Below, piece by piece: positions 1-6,021 of a stretch of 64,000 bases of DNA (its first letter is position 1; every line of letters starts with the position of its first letter). This DNA comes from Parcubacteria bacterium C7867-008. Its GTDB lineage: Bacteria; Patescibacteria; Paceibacteria; UBA9973; UBA2103. The notes under the pieces were generated by a model, which was given only the letters and a program-made list of their open reading frames with translations, searched no databases and was not told the origin of the DNA. The position numbers were made by a program, and so were the translations under genes. The stretch is taken from the NCBI GenBank assembly GCA_001189215.1, contig LFCR01000004.1:186001-250000 (forward strand), given 5' to 3'.

Positions 1-1
1 G

Positions 2-775
2 GATCAAGGGTTGGTGATCATTGGGGTGCATACTCCTGAGTTTGCCTTTGAGCATAAGCAGGAAAATGTGCAGAAAGCTCTAAAAGAATTTGGTATTGAG
101 TATCCCGTGGTACTCGATAACGAATATAAGACCTGGAATGCCTTTGGAAATCGATTCTGGCCACATAAGTATCTGATCGATATTGATGGCTATATTGTCT
201 ATGACCACGCAGGGGAAGGGGAGTACGACGTGACAGAGAAGGCTATACAAGCTGCTCTTGCAGAACGAGCTACTCGTCTTGGTGAATCAACCGATGGTAT
301 TAGGTCAGATACTGTATCAATTGATACTCAAGATTCTGAAGCACGTAGTCCAGAAACATACTTTGGTAGTGCACGTAATCAGTACCTCGGTAACGGGGCG
401 CCGAAGAAGCAGGGGATACAGACACTCACCTTTCCCAAGAGTCTTGTACTGAATACACTCTACCTGCAGGGAACATGGAACTTCTCTTCTGAGTACGCAA
501 CAGCAGCAAATGAGGCTCGCATCCGATATACGTACAATGCGAAAGATATATACTTTGTCGCCAGCGCAGCACAACCGGTGACGATAACCGTCTTGCGTGA
601 CGGTGAACCAGTTGGACGTTTTGCTGGTAGCGATGTGGATCCGAAAACTTCCACAGTCACGGTTAGTCGAGATGGCTTATACAAACTCATCCATGACGAC
701 TCAGCGGGAGTACACACTATTGAGCTCATTATTAAAGGGGACGGCTTAAACGCATTCACCTTCACGTTTGGATAA
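2..775 (+). CDS. DipZ-like thioredoxin-fold protein, C-terminal part (5' end outside window)
   Basis: The frame is open from base 2, so the true start lies upstream. The first ~90 visible residues carry a thioredoxin/AhpC-type stretch (VHTPEF, YPVVLDN, NAFGNRFWPHKYLID, GEGEYD) that I recognise from the C-terminal half of DipZ-type cytochrome c biogenesis/thiol-disulfide proteins. In that family the CXXC motif precedes this stretch and would fall outside the window. Residues from about 125 (YLGNGAPKK onward) form a second beta-rich domain, also typical of DipZ C-termini. Likely role: extracytoplasmic thiol-disulfide exchange fed by a CcdA-like membrane domain. The stop is followed by a hairpin at 796-827. 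The family call is firm; whether the missing part contains a CcdA domain is inference. Confidence 0.82.
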   Translation, partial: DQGLVIIGVHTPEFAFEHKQENVQKALKEFGIEYPVVLDNEYKTWNAFGNRFWPHKYLIDIDGYIVYDHAGEGEYDVTEKAIQAALAERATRLGESTDGIRSDTVSIDTQDSEARSPETYFGSARNQYLGNGAPKKQGIQTLTFPKSLVLNTLYLQGTWNFSSEYATAANEARIRYTYNAKDIYFVASAAQPVTITVLRDGEPVGRFAGSDVDPKTSTVTVSRDGLYKLIHDDSAGVHTIELIIKGDGLNAFTFTFG

Positions 776-795
776 CACTGTTTGGTCCTGACTTT

Positions 796-827
796 GTACA
801 CACCGCGCCTCAGGGCGTGGTGTGTAC
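796..827 (+). terminator. Hairpin after the DipZ-like gene
   Basis: A 14-bp stem (GTACACACCGCGCC, one G-U pair) closes a 4-nt loop. There is no T tract after it, so it may be a weak terminator or an mRNA-end stabiliser. Confidence 0.5.
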
Positions 828-833
828 ATGCTA

Positions 834-839
834 TAGAAT
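834..839 (+). promoter_or_regulatory. -10 box TAGAAT, leaderless start at 846
   Basis: TAGAAT lies exactly 6 nt before the ATG at 846, so transcription would begin at the start codon. No -35 or Shine-Dalgarno is visible. Confidence 0.55.
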
Positions 840-845
840 GAGACT

Positions 846-1085
846 ATGAAGAACACTAAACGGAAAGAAAACCGTACTGCAACGATGTTGAAGAGGTTGG
901 TTTCCCCAAAGACTCCCCTTGGTGGCGCACTTGTGGGCGGGGCCTGCGTATTTCTATTATTTATATCGTATTCACTTATCAGTGGTCAGACACCCGAACA
1001 ATCTCGTACCCGATTTGTTGAAAAGTATCAATCGGTTAATCAGACCGCATACCGTGTTCCGGTGAAAGCAAAGAACACTCGCTAA
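846..1085 (+). CDS. Small single-pass membrane protein of unknown function
   Basis: This 79-residue protein has a basic N-terminus (about 25 residues rich in K and R), one hydrophobic segment at roughly 27-46 (ALVGGACVFLLFISYSLISG) and a polar tail predicted outside the cell. I do not recognise a family. It lies 4 nt upstream of the pilin gene and probably shares its transcript, so a role beside the pilin (export accessory or minor surface component) is possible but only inferred from position. The start is supported by the -10 box 6 nt upstream. Confidence 0.6.
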   Translation: MKNTKRKENRTATMLKRLVSPKTPLGGALVGGACVFLLFISYSLISGQTPEQSRTRFVEKYQSVNQTAYRVPVKAKNTR

Positions 1086-1089
1086 TTCT

Positions 1090-1827
1090 ATGAAAACAAA
1101 ATTACAGACAAAGCGTGGCTTCACTCTCATTGAGTTGCTTGTGGTGATTGCAATCGTTTCCTTGGTATCCAGTCTTACCTACGCAAATATCGCTAGCGCT
1201 CGAACAAAGGGTCTTGACTCGCGCAAGAAGGCTGACCTTTCATCGGTTCGTACTGCTATTCAATCCTATACGCTTGATAAAGGTCGTCCTCCGCATAACT
1301 ATGACTGTTCTGGTGGCTGTGTTGTGAATGATTCACGCACAACACTCGCTATTGAAGATGCGCCTGGTACAGCACCAACAGAAAGTGGTAAGGCATATAA
1401 CGCATCCATGCAGGAGCTTGTTGCTGGTAAGTATCTCCCTGCAGTTCCTCGTTCTCCTGGTGGAGCTGGCTACGCATACTACAACTATGGTGCAGGCACT
1501 GCTGCAGGTGCAATTATTGGAACCTCACTTGATGCAGAAAAATCTAGTGCCACTGGATCAACTGGAACCTGCCGTCCATTCCCAGGTGGAAGCGGTGGTG
1601 ATTCTGGCGGTGGAGAAATTGGTGGCGGAGGAGGCGGTCTACTTGATGTATTTGATCTTGGTGGGGGTGCTGGCCCTGGAGGTGTTGGTGTGTGGTTAAA
1701 CTGCACCTATGTTGATGCTGGTGGCCTGACCTACGAGGCGCCGTGTCCTCCAGGATTTGATGGAGATACGCCAACCCTTTGTTCCGCAAGCGACTCAAAA
1801 GACTTCTGCTTCTGCAGTCCGTACTAA
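1090..1827 (+). CDS. Type IV pilin-like / pseudopilin protein with glycine-rich insert
   Basis: The protein (245 aa) begins with a class III prepilin signal: a short basic leader ending KRG, then FTLIELLVVIAIVSLVSS. Cleavage after G and N-methylation of F by a prepilin peptidase are expected, giving an N-terminal helix embedded in membrane or filament. An RKKADLSSVRTAIQSY segment matches the pseudopilin helix that follows. The middle (about 158-200) is an unusual glycine-rich run with GGGGGG. The C-terminus carries several cysteines (CTY, CPPG, LCSA, CFCS) and ends in Y, suggesting disulfides. No SD is obvious, and the start is 4 nt after the previous stop. It could be a major or a minor pilin; the sequence does not decide. 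Confidence 0.85.
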   Translation: MKTKLQTKRGFTLIELLVVIAIVSLVSSLTYANIASARTKGLDSRKKADLSSVRTAIQSYTLDKGRPPHNYDCSGGCVVNDSRTTLAIEDAPGTAPTESGKAYNASMQELVAGKYLPAVPRSPGGAGYAYYNYGAGTAAGAIIGTSLDAEKSSATGSTGTCRPFPGGSGGDSGGGEIGGGGGGLLDVFDLGGGAGPGGVGVWLNCTYVDAGGLTYEAPCPPGFDGDTPTLCSASDSKDFCFCSPY

Positions 1828-1843
1828 AGAAGATTCTGTAAGA

Positions 1844-1880
1844 AGAAAGACCTGACGTACGTCAGGTCTTTCTGTTTTTG
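1844..1880 (+). terminator. Rho-independent terminator after pilin gene
   Basis: A 15-bp perfect inverted repeat (1844-1873, centre ACGTACGT) is followed by GTTTTTG. Confidence 0.85.
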
Positions 1881-1930
1881 TTCCCATGATCTGCTATGGC
1901 ATACTCTAATACTTTTGGATAGGAATTTTC

Positions 1931-1963
1931 ATGTCCACCAGCCGGAGACGGCGTCCATATTGA
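1931..1963 (+). CDS. Possible 10-residue leader peptide with four consecutive arginines
   Basis: ATG at 1931 follows an AGGA at about 8 nt and encodes MSTSRRRRPY before TGA. The four Arg codons are CGG, AGA, CGG, CGT. It precedes the 44-nt hairpin at 2010-2053 and the orphan gene at 2109, an arrangement like a ribosome-stalling or attenuation leader. Such a short ORF can arise by chance, so confidence is low. Confidence 0.22.
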   Translation: MSTSRRRRPY

Positions 1964-2009
1964 CTCATTAGGAATTTACTGACAGGCTCTTTTTAGATAC
2001 CCAGTAGTG

Positions 2010-2053
2010 AGCAGCTGTATGTGCCTGATGTTGTTCAGACGTATACAGCTGCT
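2010..2053 (+). repeat. Long leader hairpin upstream of orphan gene 2109
   Basis: A 19-bp stem with one mismatch and two G-U pairs encloses a 6-nt loop. The outer arms are AGCAGCTGTAT and ATACAGCTGCT. A second small hairpin (GTAAGG/CCTTAC, 2067-2083) sits between it and the SD. A -10-like TAGATA at 1994-1999 would start the transcript just before the hairpin. This is a candidate 5' regulatory or stabilising structure. Confidence 0.6.
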
Positions 2054-2108
2054 TAAGGCAGCTACTGTAAGGATGTTCCTTACGGTGCACTCCTCAAGGG
2101 AGAGCGAG

Positions 2109-2579
2109 ATGAAACGACCGATTACCCTTACCCGTGGACAGCTGACGGGAATGATCTCAGCCCAGAACGCGGTCTCGTACATGCTCCTAGACACCCAAGA
2201 TGGGAAAGTCGTGGGAGCCACCCGGAGACAGGTCTGCTGGGTAGAGCTAAAGATCAGACGCTTTGACGACGTCGCCATGGACCAGAGCGTCCATCACAAA
2301 CATGTGATGCGCGGCACGATGGCGTATCAGGAACCCGACGGCACGTCCATCGAGTTTCGGGTCCTTTCCATCTACACCACCCAGAATCCAACCGGAAAAG
2401 GACGGCGTCACAACTGTCCAACGAGTCTGCGGGTTCGAATCACCTCACCCTTCGGCAAGCCGGTGGAACGAGGTTTCGAAGCGGGAATGGTCGAAATTTT
2501 CAGGACCGGACGCAACTACGAACAGCATCTCGCTGAAGTCCGGGACATGAGACCCACACCCGAACCAGATAGCTATTAG
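2109..2579 (+). CDS. Orphan cassette gene, unknown function (156 aa)
   Basis: I place the start at ATG 2109 (MKRPITLTRG), preceded by an AGGGAG Shine-Dalgarno. An upstream in-frame ATG at 2007 would run through the leader hairpin. The product is soluble, basic and has no signal peptide or membrane segment; I recognise no family. Base composition is visibly GC-richer than the neighbours, with many C-ending codons. It stands alone between the pilin terminator and its own terminator at 2690-2710, like the other insulated orphan genes. A DNA- or RNA-binding role would fit the many Arg/Lys/His residues but is speculation. Confidence 0.6.
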   Translation: MKRPITLTRGQLTGMISAQNAVSYMLLDTQDGKVVGATRRQVCWVELKIRRFDDVAMDQSVHHKHVMRGTMAYQEPDGTSIEFRVLSIYTTQNPTGKGRRHNCPTSLRVRITSPFGKPVERGFEAGMVEIFRTGRNYEQHLAEVRDMRPTPEPDSY

Positions 2580-2689
2580 ACTACTAAACCGCAGAAAAGG
2601 TCCGATCCCTTCCTGCGATTGAGCAAGAAGAATTGCATCTAACTGTTCAACCCCAAGGACAAAAGTCCGGGCACTTAATCCCAAACTGG

Positions 2690-2720
2690 CACCGCCCACA
2701 AGGCGGTGTCTTTATTATTT
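2690..2720 (+). terminator. Terminator after orphan gene 2109
   Basis: CACCGCC (2690-2696) pairs with GGCGGTG (2702-2708) across a 5-nt loop, followed by TCTTTATTATTT. Confidence 0.8.
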
Positions 2721-3230
2721 ACTCTTTAAAATTGCAGTACTCACTGTGGCCCAAAACAGGGAAGTAACCTCCCCTGTCCGAGATAAAATATGGCCCACTA
2801 TATAAGTAGAATTAAGAGGGGAGCTGATCTCGGATAGACGTTCCGTGCATGAATACAAATAGACTTGATAGGATTGATACATTAAGCGAAGGAAGAATAA
2901 GTCGTGGGGAACACATACCCAAAGACAACAATCTGGAGCGATCAATTCAGCCCCAATACATGGTTTGCTATATGTATAAGTCGTAAAAGATATATTGTAC
3001 GACGTACTAGTATCAAAGGCCCCTACTGATTCAACAAAGAAATTCACTCCGAACAACTTGTCTACTTTGGATCCTTCTCTTCCCTCTTAATGGATGCGAC
3101 TATCCAGACTCGCTCGCTCCTATACCTGCAGAAATTATTTCTCCAGTACTAATTTTAGGAAATGGACCACTTCCCCGAAAATCACTTTTTATCGATGGGG
3201 AACACCTTATGGGTACTTTATCTATAAATG
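2721..3230. other. Gene-poor stretch with interleaved inverted repeats
   Basis: No convincing gene is present. Two inverted-repeat pairs are interleaved: CTCCCCT (2769-2775) with AGGGGAG (2817-2823), and TCCGAGAT (2777-2784) with ATCTCGGA (2827-2834), the order needed for a pseudoknot or for two mutually exclusive hairpins. A further 6-bp pair GTCGTA (2980-2985)/TACGAC (2998-3003) follows. The stretch is AT-richer than the cassette before it. It may hold a structured RNA or a decayed gene. Confidence 0.35.
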
Positions 3231-3257
3231 AAGAAAGGGGCTCCGGCCCCTTTTCTT
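3231..3257. terminator. Terminator hairpin at the end of the Nudix-LOG-exonuclease operon
   Basis: An A-rich arm runs into GGGGC, a 4-nt loop and GCCCC, then TTTTCTT. It lies just past the stop of the minus-strand Nudix gene and could act on both strands. Confidence 0.65.
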
Positions 3258-3265
3258 CCCTGCTC

Positions 3266-3703
3266 TTATTCGTGAAATAGTTTTCCTTGAACGAATCCTT
3301 CGATTAACTTCTTGTGTCCAATGAAAAGTGGTTCGGGTAGTGCATCTAAGGTAAACCATTCCCAGCTGTAGCACTTGTCTGGTTCAGTATTCACGACTTC
3401 TCCTTTTACATCTTCAGCACGGAATCCAAAGTGCACATAATGATTCCCGTCATCACGAGGATCATTCTCTGCGATAACAAAGGTCATGGATCCTGCATCA
3501 AGATTTGTTTCTTCTTTAAGTTCACGCGTTGCGGCTTCCATCATCATCTCTCCATGTTCAAGATGTCCTCCTGGAAGTCCCCATTCACTATCGTGGTAGC
3601 TAGACTTACGCTTTCCTAACAAAAGCTTTCCGTCTCGAATAACAAAGACATTAATACCGGCCGGAAATTGTGGTCGGGTGCTGTTGATGTTTTGATTTTC
3701 CAT
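3266..3703 (-). CDS. Nudix hydrolase
   Basis: The 145-aa protein has a clear Nudix box at about residues 45-68 (GGHLEHGEMMMEAATRELKEE then TNL), matching GX5EX7REUXEEXGU with N replacing the last G. The glutamates of the REXXEE helix that bind Mg2+ are present. Nudix enzymes cleave nucleoside diphosphates linked to another moiety; the sequence resembles the small ADP-ribose/NTP pyrophosphatase group, but the substrate cannot be read from it. It is the last gene of a minus-strand set with the LOG-family gene (2-nt gap) and the exonuclease, hinting at nucleotide housekeeping. Confidence 0.85.
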   Translation of the reverse strand: MENQNINSTRPQFPAGINVFVIRDGKLLLGKRKSSYHDSEWGLPGGHLEHGEMMMEAATRELKEETNLDAGSMTFVIAENDPRDDGNHYVHFGFRAEDVKGEVVNTEPDKCYSWEWFTLDALPEPLFIGHKKLIEGFVQGKLFHE

Positions 3704-3705
3704 AG

Positions 3706-4497
3706 TTAGCAGCTCGTAACGTTCTTCTGAATGTACGCCATCGCATCATCCACACTATCCGTGAGATAGTAGAGATCTAGATCAGCTGCATCGATAGCAC
3801 CGTGCTCTGCAAGAAGCTTTGTCTTGAAGAACTCAATAAGTGGCTGCCAATACTCAACCCCAAAGAGAACTATTGGAATAGGTCGAATCTTCTTAGTCTG
3901 CACGAGAGTTATGATCTCGGTGAACTCATCAAGGGTTCCATATCCTCCTGGGAAGAAGATGTATACGTCTGAAGAGTATGCGAGCATCACCTTACGCACG
4001 AAAAAGTGATCAAAGGAGACACTGTCGGTGAGGTACTGATTCAGTCCCTGCTTCATACCAAGATTGATGTTGAGACCAACAGAAGCGCCTCCTCCATCGT
4101 GGGCACCTTTATTAGCAGCCTCCATGATGCCTGCACTTCCACCAGTGATAACGGCATATCCCGCCTTGGCGAGACGACTCGCTAGGTCTGTTGCTGCTTC
4201 ATAGAACACCGGTTCAAAGGTCTGACGAGCGGTACCGAAGAAGCTTGCTGCAAGACCATACTTTCCAATGAGTTCGAAACCACTTACGAACTCCGCCATG
4301 ATCTTAAAGACTCTCCAGCTCTCAAGCTGTGCCGGCTTACACACCAACGGCTGATGTACCTCAGGTACTTCCCTCTTCCCTGTTTGAATTGCTTGTATAA
4401 GTTTCTGCCCCATCACTTCGTGATGTTCTTCAAGCAACGGTAAAACAGGCGGAACGACGCTCGGCTGCGTTTGTTCAGGAACTAGGTGGTCGTCCAT
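3706..4497 (-). CDS. LOG-family (TIGR00730) Rossmann-fold nucleotide hydrolase
   Basis: The 263-aa protein carries the two hallmarks of the family long misnamed lysine decarboxylase: GGSAGIMEAAN (about 119-129) and PGGYGTLDE (about 183-191), which form the nucleotide and phosphoribose pocket. Characterised members are cytokinin-activating phosphoribohydrolases or nucleotide 5'-monophosphate nucleosidases that release the base from a nucleoside monophosphate. An N-terminal extension of about 60 residues is polar and lacks a signal. Its start overlaps the 3' end of the upstream exonuclease by 16 bp, showing translational coupling. Confidence 0.85.
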   Translation of the reverse strand: MDDHLVPEQTQPSVVPPVLPLLEEHHEVMGQKLIQAIQTGKREVPEVHQPLVCKPAQLESWRVFKIMAEFVSGFELIGKYGLAASFFGTARQTFEPVFYEAATDLASRLAKAGYAVITGGSAGIMEAANKGAHDGGGASVGLNINLGMKQGLNQYLTDSVSFDHFFVRKVMLAYSSDVYIFFPGGYGTLDEFTEIITLVQTKKIRPIPIVLFGVEYWQPLIEFFKTKLLAEHGAIDAADLDLYYLTDSVDDAMAYIQKNVTSC

Positions 4498-5078
4498 GGT
4501 ATCGAATACGTTTCAAACTCCGGTAATAGAGTTTTAGTATACGCCATACGTGAGAACACTTCGGCATGGGATAACGCACCAGTGAGTGCATTGTGTGGTT
4601 TTGGTTCTTCAGGGATACCACAGTACTTAAGTACCGCATCTAAATTAAGTGCTGAGTGATTATGCGCCATTGGAGGTACGCTTCCTGTTAACGTCATATG
4701 CATCCAGGCGAGGGTGTGTACGTCGAGTGTACGCTGCGCAAAAGCAGACTCTACCCCAGCTCGACTAGCAGCCGCACGAATGAAGGAGGCATCGAAAGCA
4801 ACATTCTGTGCTAGAAGTGTTCGATTCTCTGGCCTATCCATCGCCCATGAGATAAAAGCAGTAATGAGTTCTGCTTCAGATTTCTTGGAAGGGTCAGTTG
4901 CTTCTTCTTTAGTAAATCCATTCACTGCAAGTGCTTCGTCTGTTATGTGAGCACCATCCCATATACGACACTCGTCGTAGAACTGATTAGACGGGTTATC
5001 GGTATCAACGGCTCCGATAGATAGAATGGATGCCTTGGCAGGGTCAATGCCGCTTCCTTCAATATCAACGGCGATCAT
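4482..5078 (-). CDS. DnaQ-like DEDDh 3'-5' exonuclease, final Asp replaced
   Basis: This 198-aa RNase H-fold protein starts MIAVDIEGSG, giving D5 and E7 of motif I. D96 in NVAFDASF is the motif II aspartate, and H162 in PHNALTGAL is the general base of motif III. In DEDDh enzymes an Asp follows this His at +5 (HxxxxD); here that residue is Gly (G167), so one metal ligand seems missing. The protein may be weakly active, use another residue, or bind nucleic acid without cutting. It heads the operon with the LOG and Nudix genes. Confidence 0.78.
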   Translation of the reverse strand: MIAVDIEGSGIDPAKASILSIGAVDTDNPSNQFYDECRIWDGAHITDEALAVNGFTKEEATDPSKKSEAELITAFISWAMDRPENRTLLAQNVAFDASFIRAAASRAGVESAFAQRTLDVHTLAWMHMTLTGSVPPMAHNHSALNLDAVLKYCGIPEEPKPHNALTGALSHAEVFSRMAYTKTLLPEFETYSIPWTTT

Positions 5079-5099
5079 GCCATCAGTATACCAATCCCT

Positions 5100-5573
5100 C
5101 TAGAGTCCTTTGCAATTCTTAGCTGCTCGATATCCGGCTGCTTCAGCTTCCGCACGTGACGTGAACGATACAAGTTTTTCAGGAGTGATCCGTTTTGCTG
5201 CTGTACAGGTTGGCAGGTAGTAGACCTCCCCTGTTTTGGAAGCCACCACAATCCCATCTACGGGAGTAGTCGGTACCTTAGGAGTTATGGCAGTCGCCGC
5301 TGCTGCAGCTTGGTTTGAGACCTGGATCGCGGCTGCAGGGGTTGGCACTATTCCCTGCTGTTCTGAGGTTAGATTTTCGATCCAAAGTTGATCCTGCGGA
5401 GTCTTATTTTCTCTTTCAATGAGGACTCCCAGACCAATACCGCATAGAACCCCTAGAATAAGGGCCACACCCCAAAAGGCATCCCTAGGTATCATATGGA
5501 CTGTCTCCCCTACCCTCTCAGCCAGGGAGACCTTTGAACCCTTGTCTGGTACCGTTGGTTCTGCTATAGTCAT
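5100..5573 (-). CDS. Membrane-anchored protein with Ada-type small cysteine domain
   Basis: Taking the ATG at 5573 (MTIAEPTVPDKG), the protein has 157 residues: a polar cytoplasmic start, one membrane segment (GVALILGVLCGIGLGVLI), an Ala/Pro-rich linker and a C-terminal module reading YYLPTCTAAKRI ... AGYRAAKNC. That module resembles the small Ada metal-binding-like domain often found at protein ends, with only two cysteines left. A longer ATG at 5591 is possible, but a TATTCT box (plus-strand 5582-5587) 8 nt upstream favours 5573 as a leaderless start. Function unknown; it is divergent from rpmA with overlapping promoters. Confidence 0.65.
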   Translation of the reverse strand: MTIAEPTVPDKGSKVSLAERVGETVHMIPRDAFWGVALILGVLCGIGLGVLIERENKTPQDQLWIENLTSEQQGIVPTPAAAIQVSNQAAAAATAITPKVPTTPVDGIVVASKTGEVYYLPTCTAAKRITPEKLVSFTSRAEAEAAGYRAAKNCKGL

Positions 5574-5578
5574 GAGAC

Positions 5579-5588
5579 TAAAGAATAG
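5579..5588. promoter_or_regulatory. Overlapping divergent -10 boxes (rpmA and minus-strand gene 5100)
   Basis: On the plus strand TAAAGAAT (5579-5586) is 7 nt before the rpmA ATG. On the minus strand TATTCT (5587-5582) is 8 nt before the ATG at 5573. The two boxes share bases, so only one polymerase could occupy them at a time. A second possible rpmA box is TATAGT at 5565-5570. Confidence 0.4.
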
Positions 5589-5593
5589 CATCT

Positions 5594-5875
5594 ATGGCAC
5601 ATACAAAGGCTGGAGGATCAACAAAGAACGGACGCGACTCAAACCCTAAATTCCTAGGAGTGAAGCTTGCTGCGGGCCAGGCAGCACGTCCAGGCATGGT
5701 TCTCGTACGTCAGCGCGGTACCAAGGTTATGGCAGGTCAGAACGTTAAGGTCGGAAAAGACCATACACTTTACTCGATGGTTTCGGGAATCGTCTCGTTC
5801 CGTGACAAGCGAAAGACCAATTTTGATGGTCGTGTTGTACGCCGTAAGGTGGTAGACGTAGTTGCTGCAGCATAA
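5594..5875 (+). CDS. rpmA: 50S ribosomal protein L27 (bL27)
   Basis: The 93-residue product is complete and canonical: MAHTKAGGSTKNGRDSNPK, then LGVKLAAGQ, RQRGTKVMAG and VGKDHTLY. The N-terminal tail of bL27 reaches the peptidyl transferase centre; it lacks the cleavable leader seen in Firmicutes. Unlike most bacteria, rplU (16309-16635, minus) is not adjacent, so the usual rplU-rpmA operon is split here. A strong terminator follows at 5900-5932. Confidence 0.97.
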   Translation: MAHTKAGGSTKNGRDSNPKFLGVKLAAGQAARPGMVLVRQRGTKVMAGQNVKVGKDHTLYSMVSGIVSFRDKRKTNFDGRVVRRKVVDVVAAA

Positions 5876-5899
5876 GGAAAAGCTGGAGTTTTGGTCAAA

Positions 5900-5932
5900 A
5901 AGGGCCCTGTCTCAATACGAGACAGGGCCCTT
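5900..5932 (+). terminator. rpmA terminator
   Basis: A perfect 14-bp stem (AAGGGCCCTGTCTC) surrounds the loop AATAC. Its last two bases are also the first two of the next promoter's -35 box, TTGACC (5931-5936). Confidence 0.85.
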
Positions 5933-5959
5933 GACCTTTTGTCAAGTATGTGATACTGT
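5930..5959 (+). promoter_or_regulatory. Sigma70-type promoter of orphan gene 6022
   Basis: TTGACC (5931-5936), a 17-bp spacer and TGA-TACTGT (-10 at 5954-5959, extended) form the promoter. An inverted repeat CTTGAC (5930-5935)/GTCAAG (5941-5946) covers the -35 box. Confidence 0.6.
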
Positions 5960-6021
5960 GTGTCCGGAACCCGGAATGTGCGATTCCGCGGTACTTCTTT
6001 CAAACCGAATAGGTGTTTGTG

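Noticed and set aside
1485..1706. Pro-rich minus-strand frame opposite the pilin
   Set aside because: Mirror image of the Gly codons in the pilin; no start signals.
2715..3056. Minus-strand 113-codon open frame in the gene-poor stretch
   Set aside because: Low-complexity, Cys/Tyr-rich translation without domain, SD or promoter; its interior holds the interleaved repeats.
3010..3240. Plus-strand frame resembling a lipoprotein/LamG fragment (LLFPLNGCDYP ... SLFIDGEHLMGTLS)
   Set aside because: No start codon and no SD; similarity is only a visual impression. Could be a decayed gene but cannot be supported.
5075..5257. 60-codon minus-strand frame overlapping gene 5100
   Set aside because: Out-of-frame shadow without homology; gene 5100-5573 explains the region.
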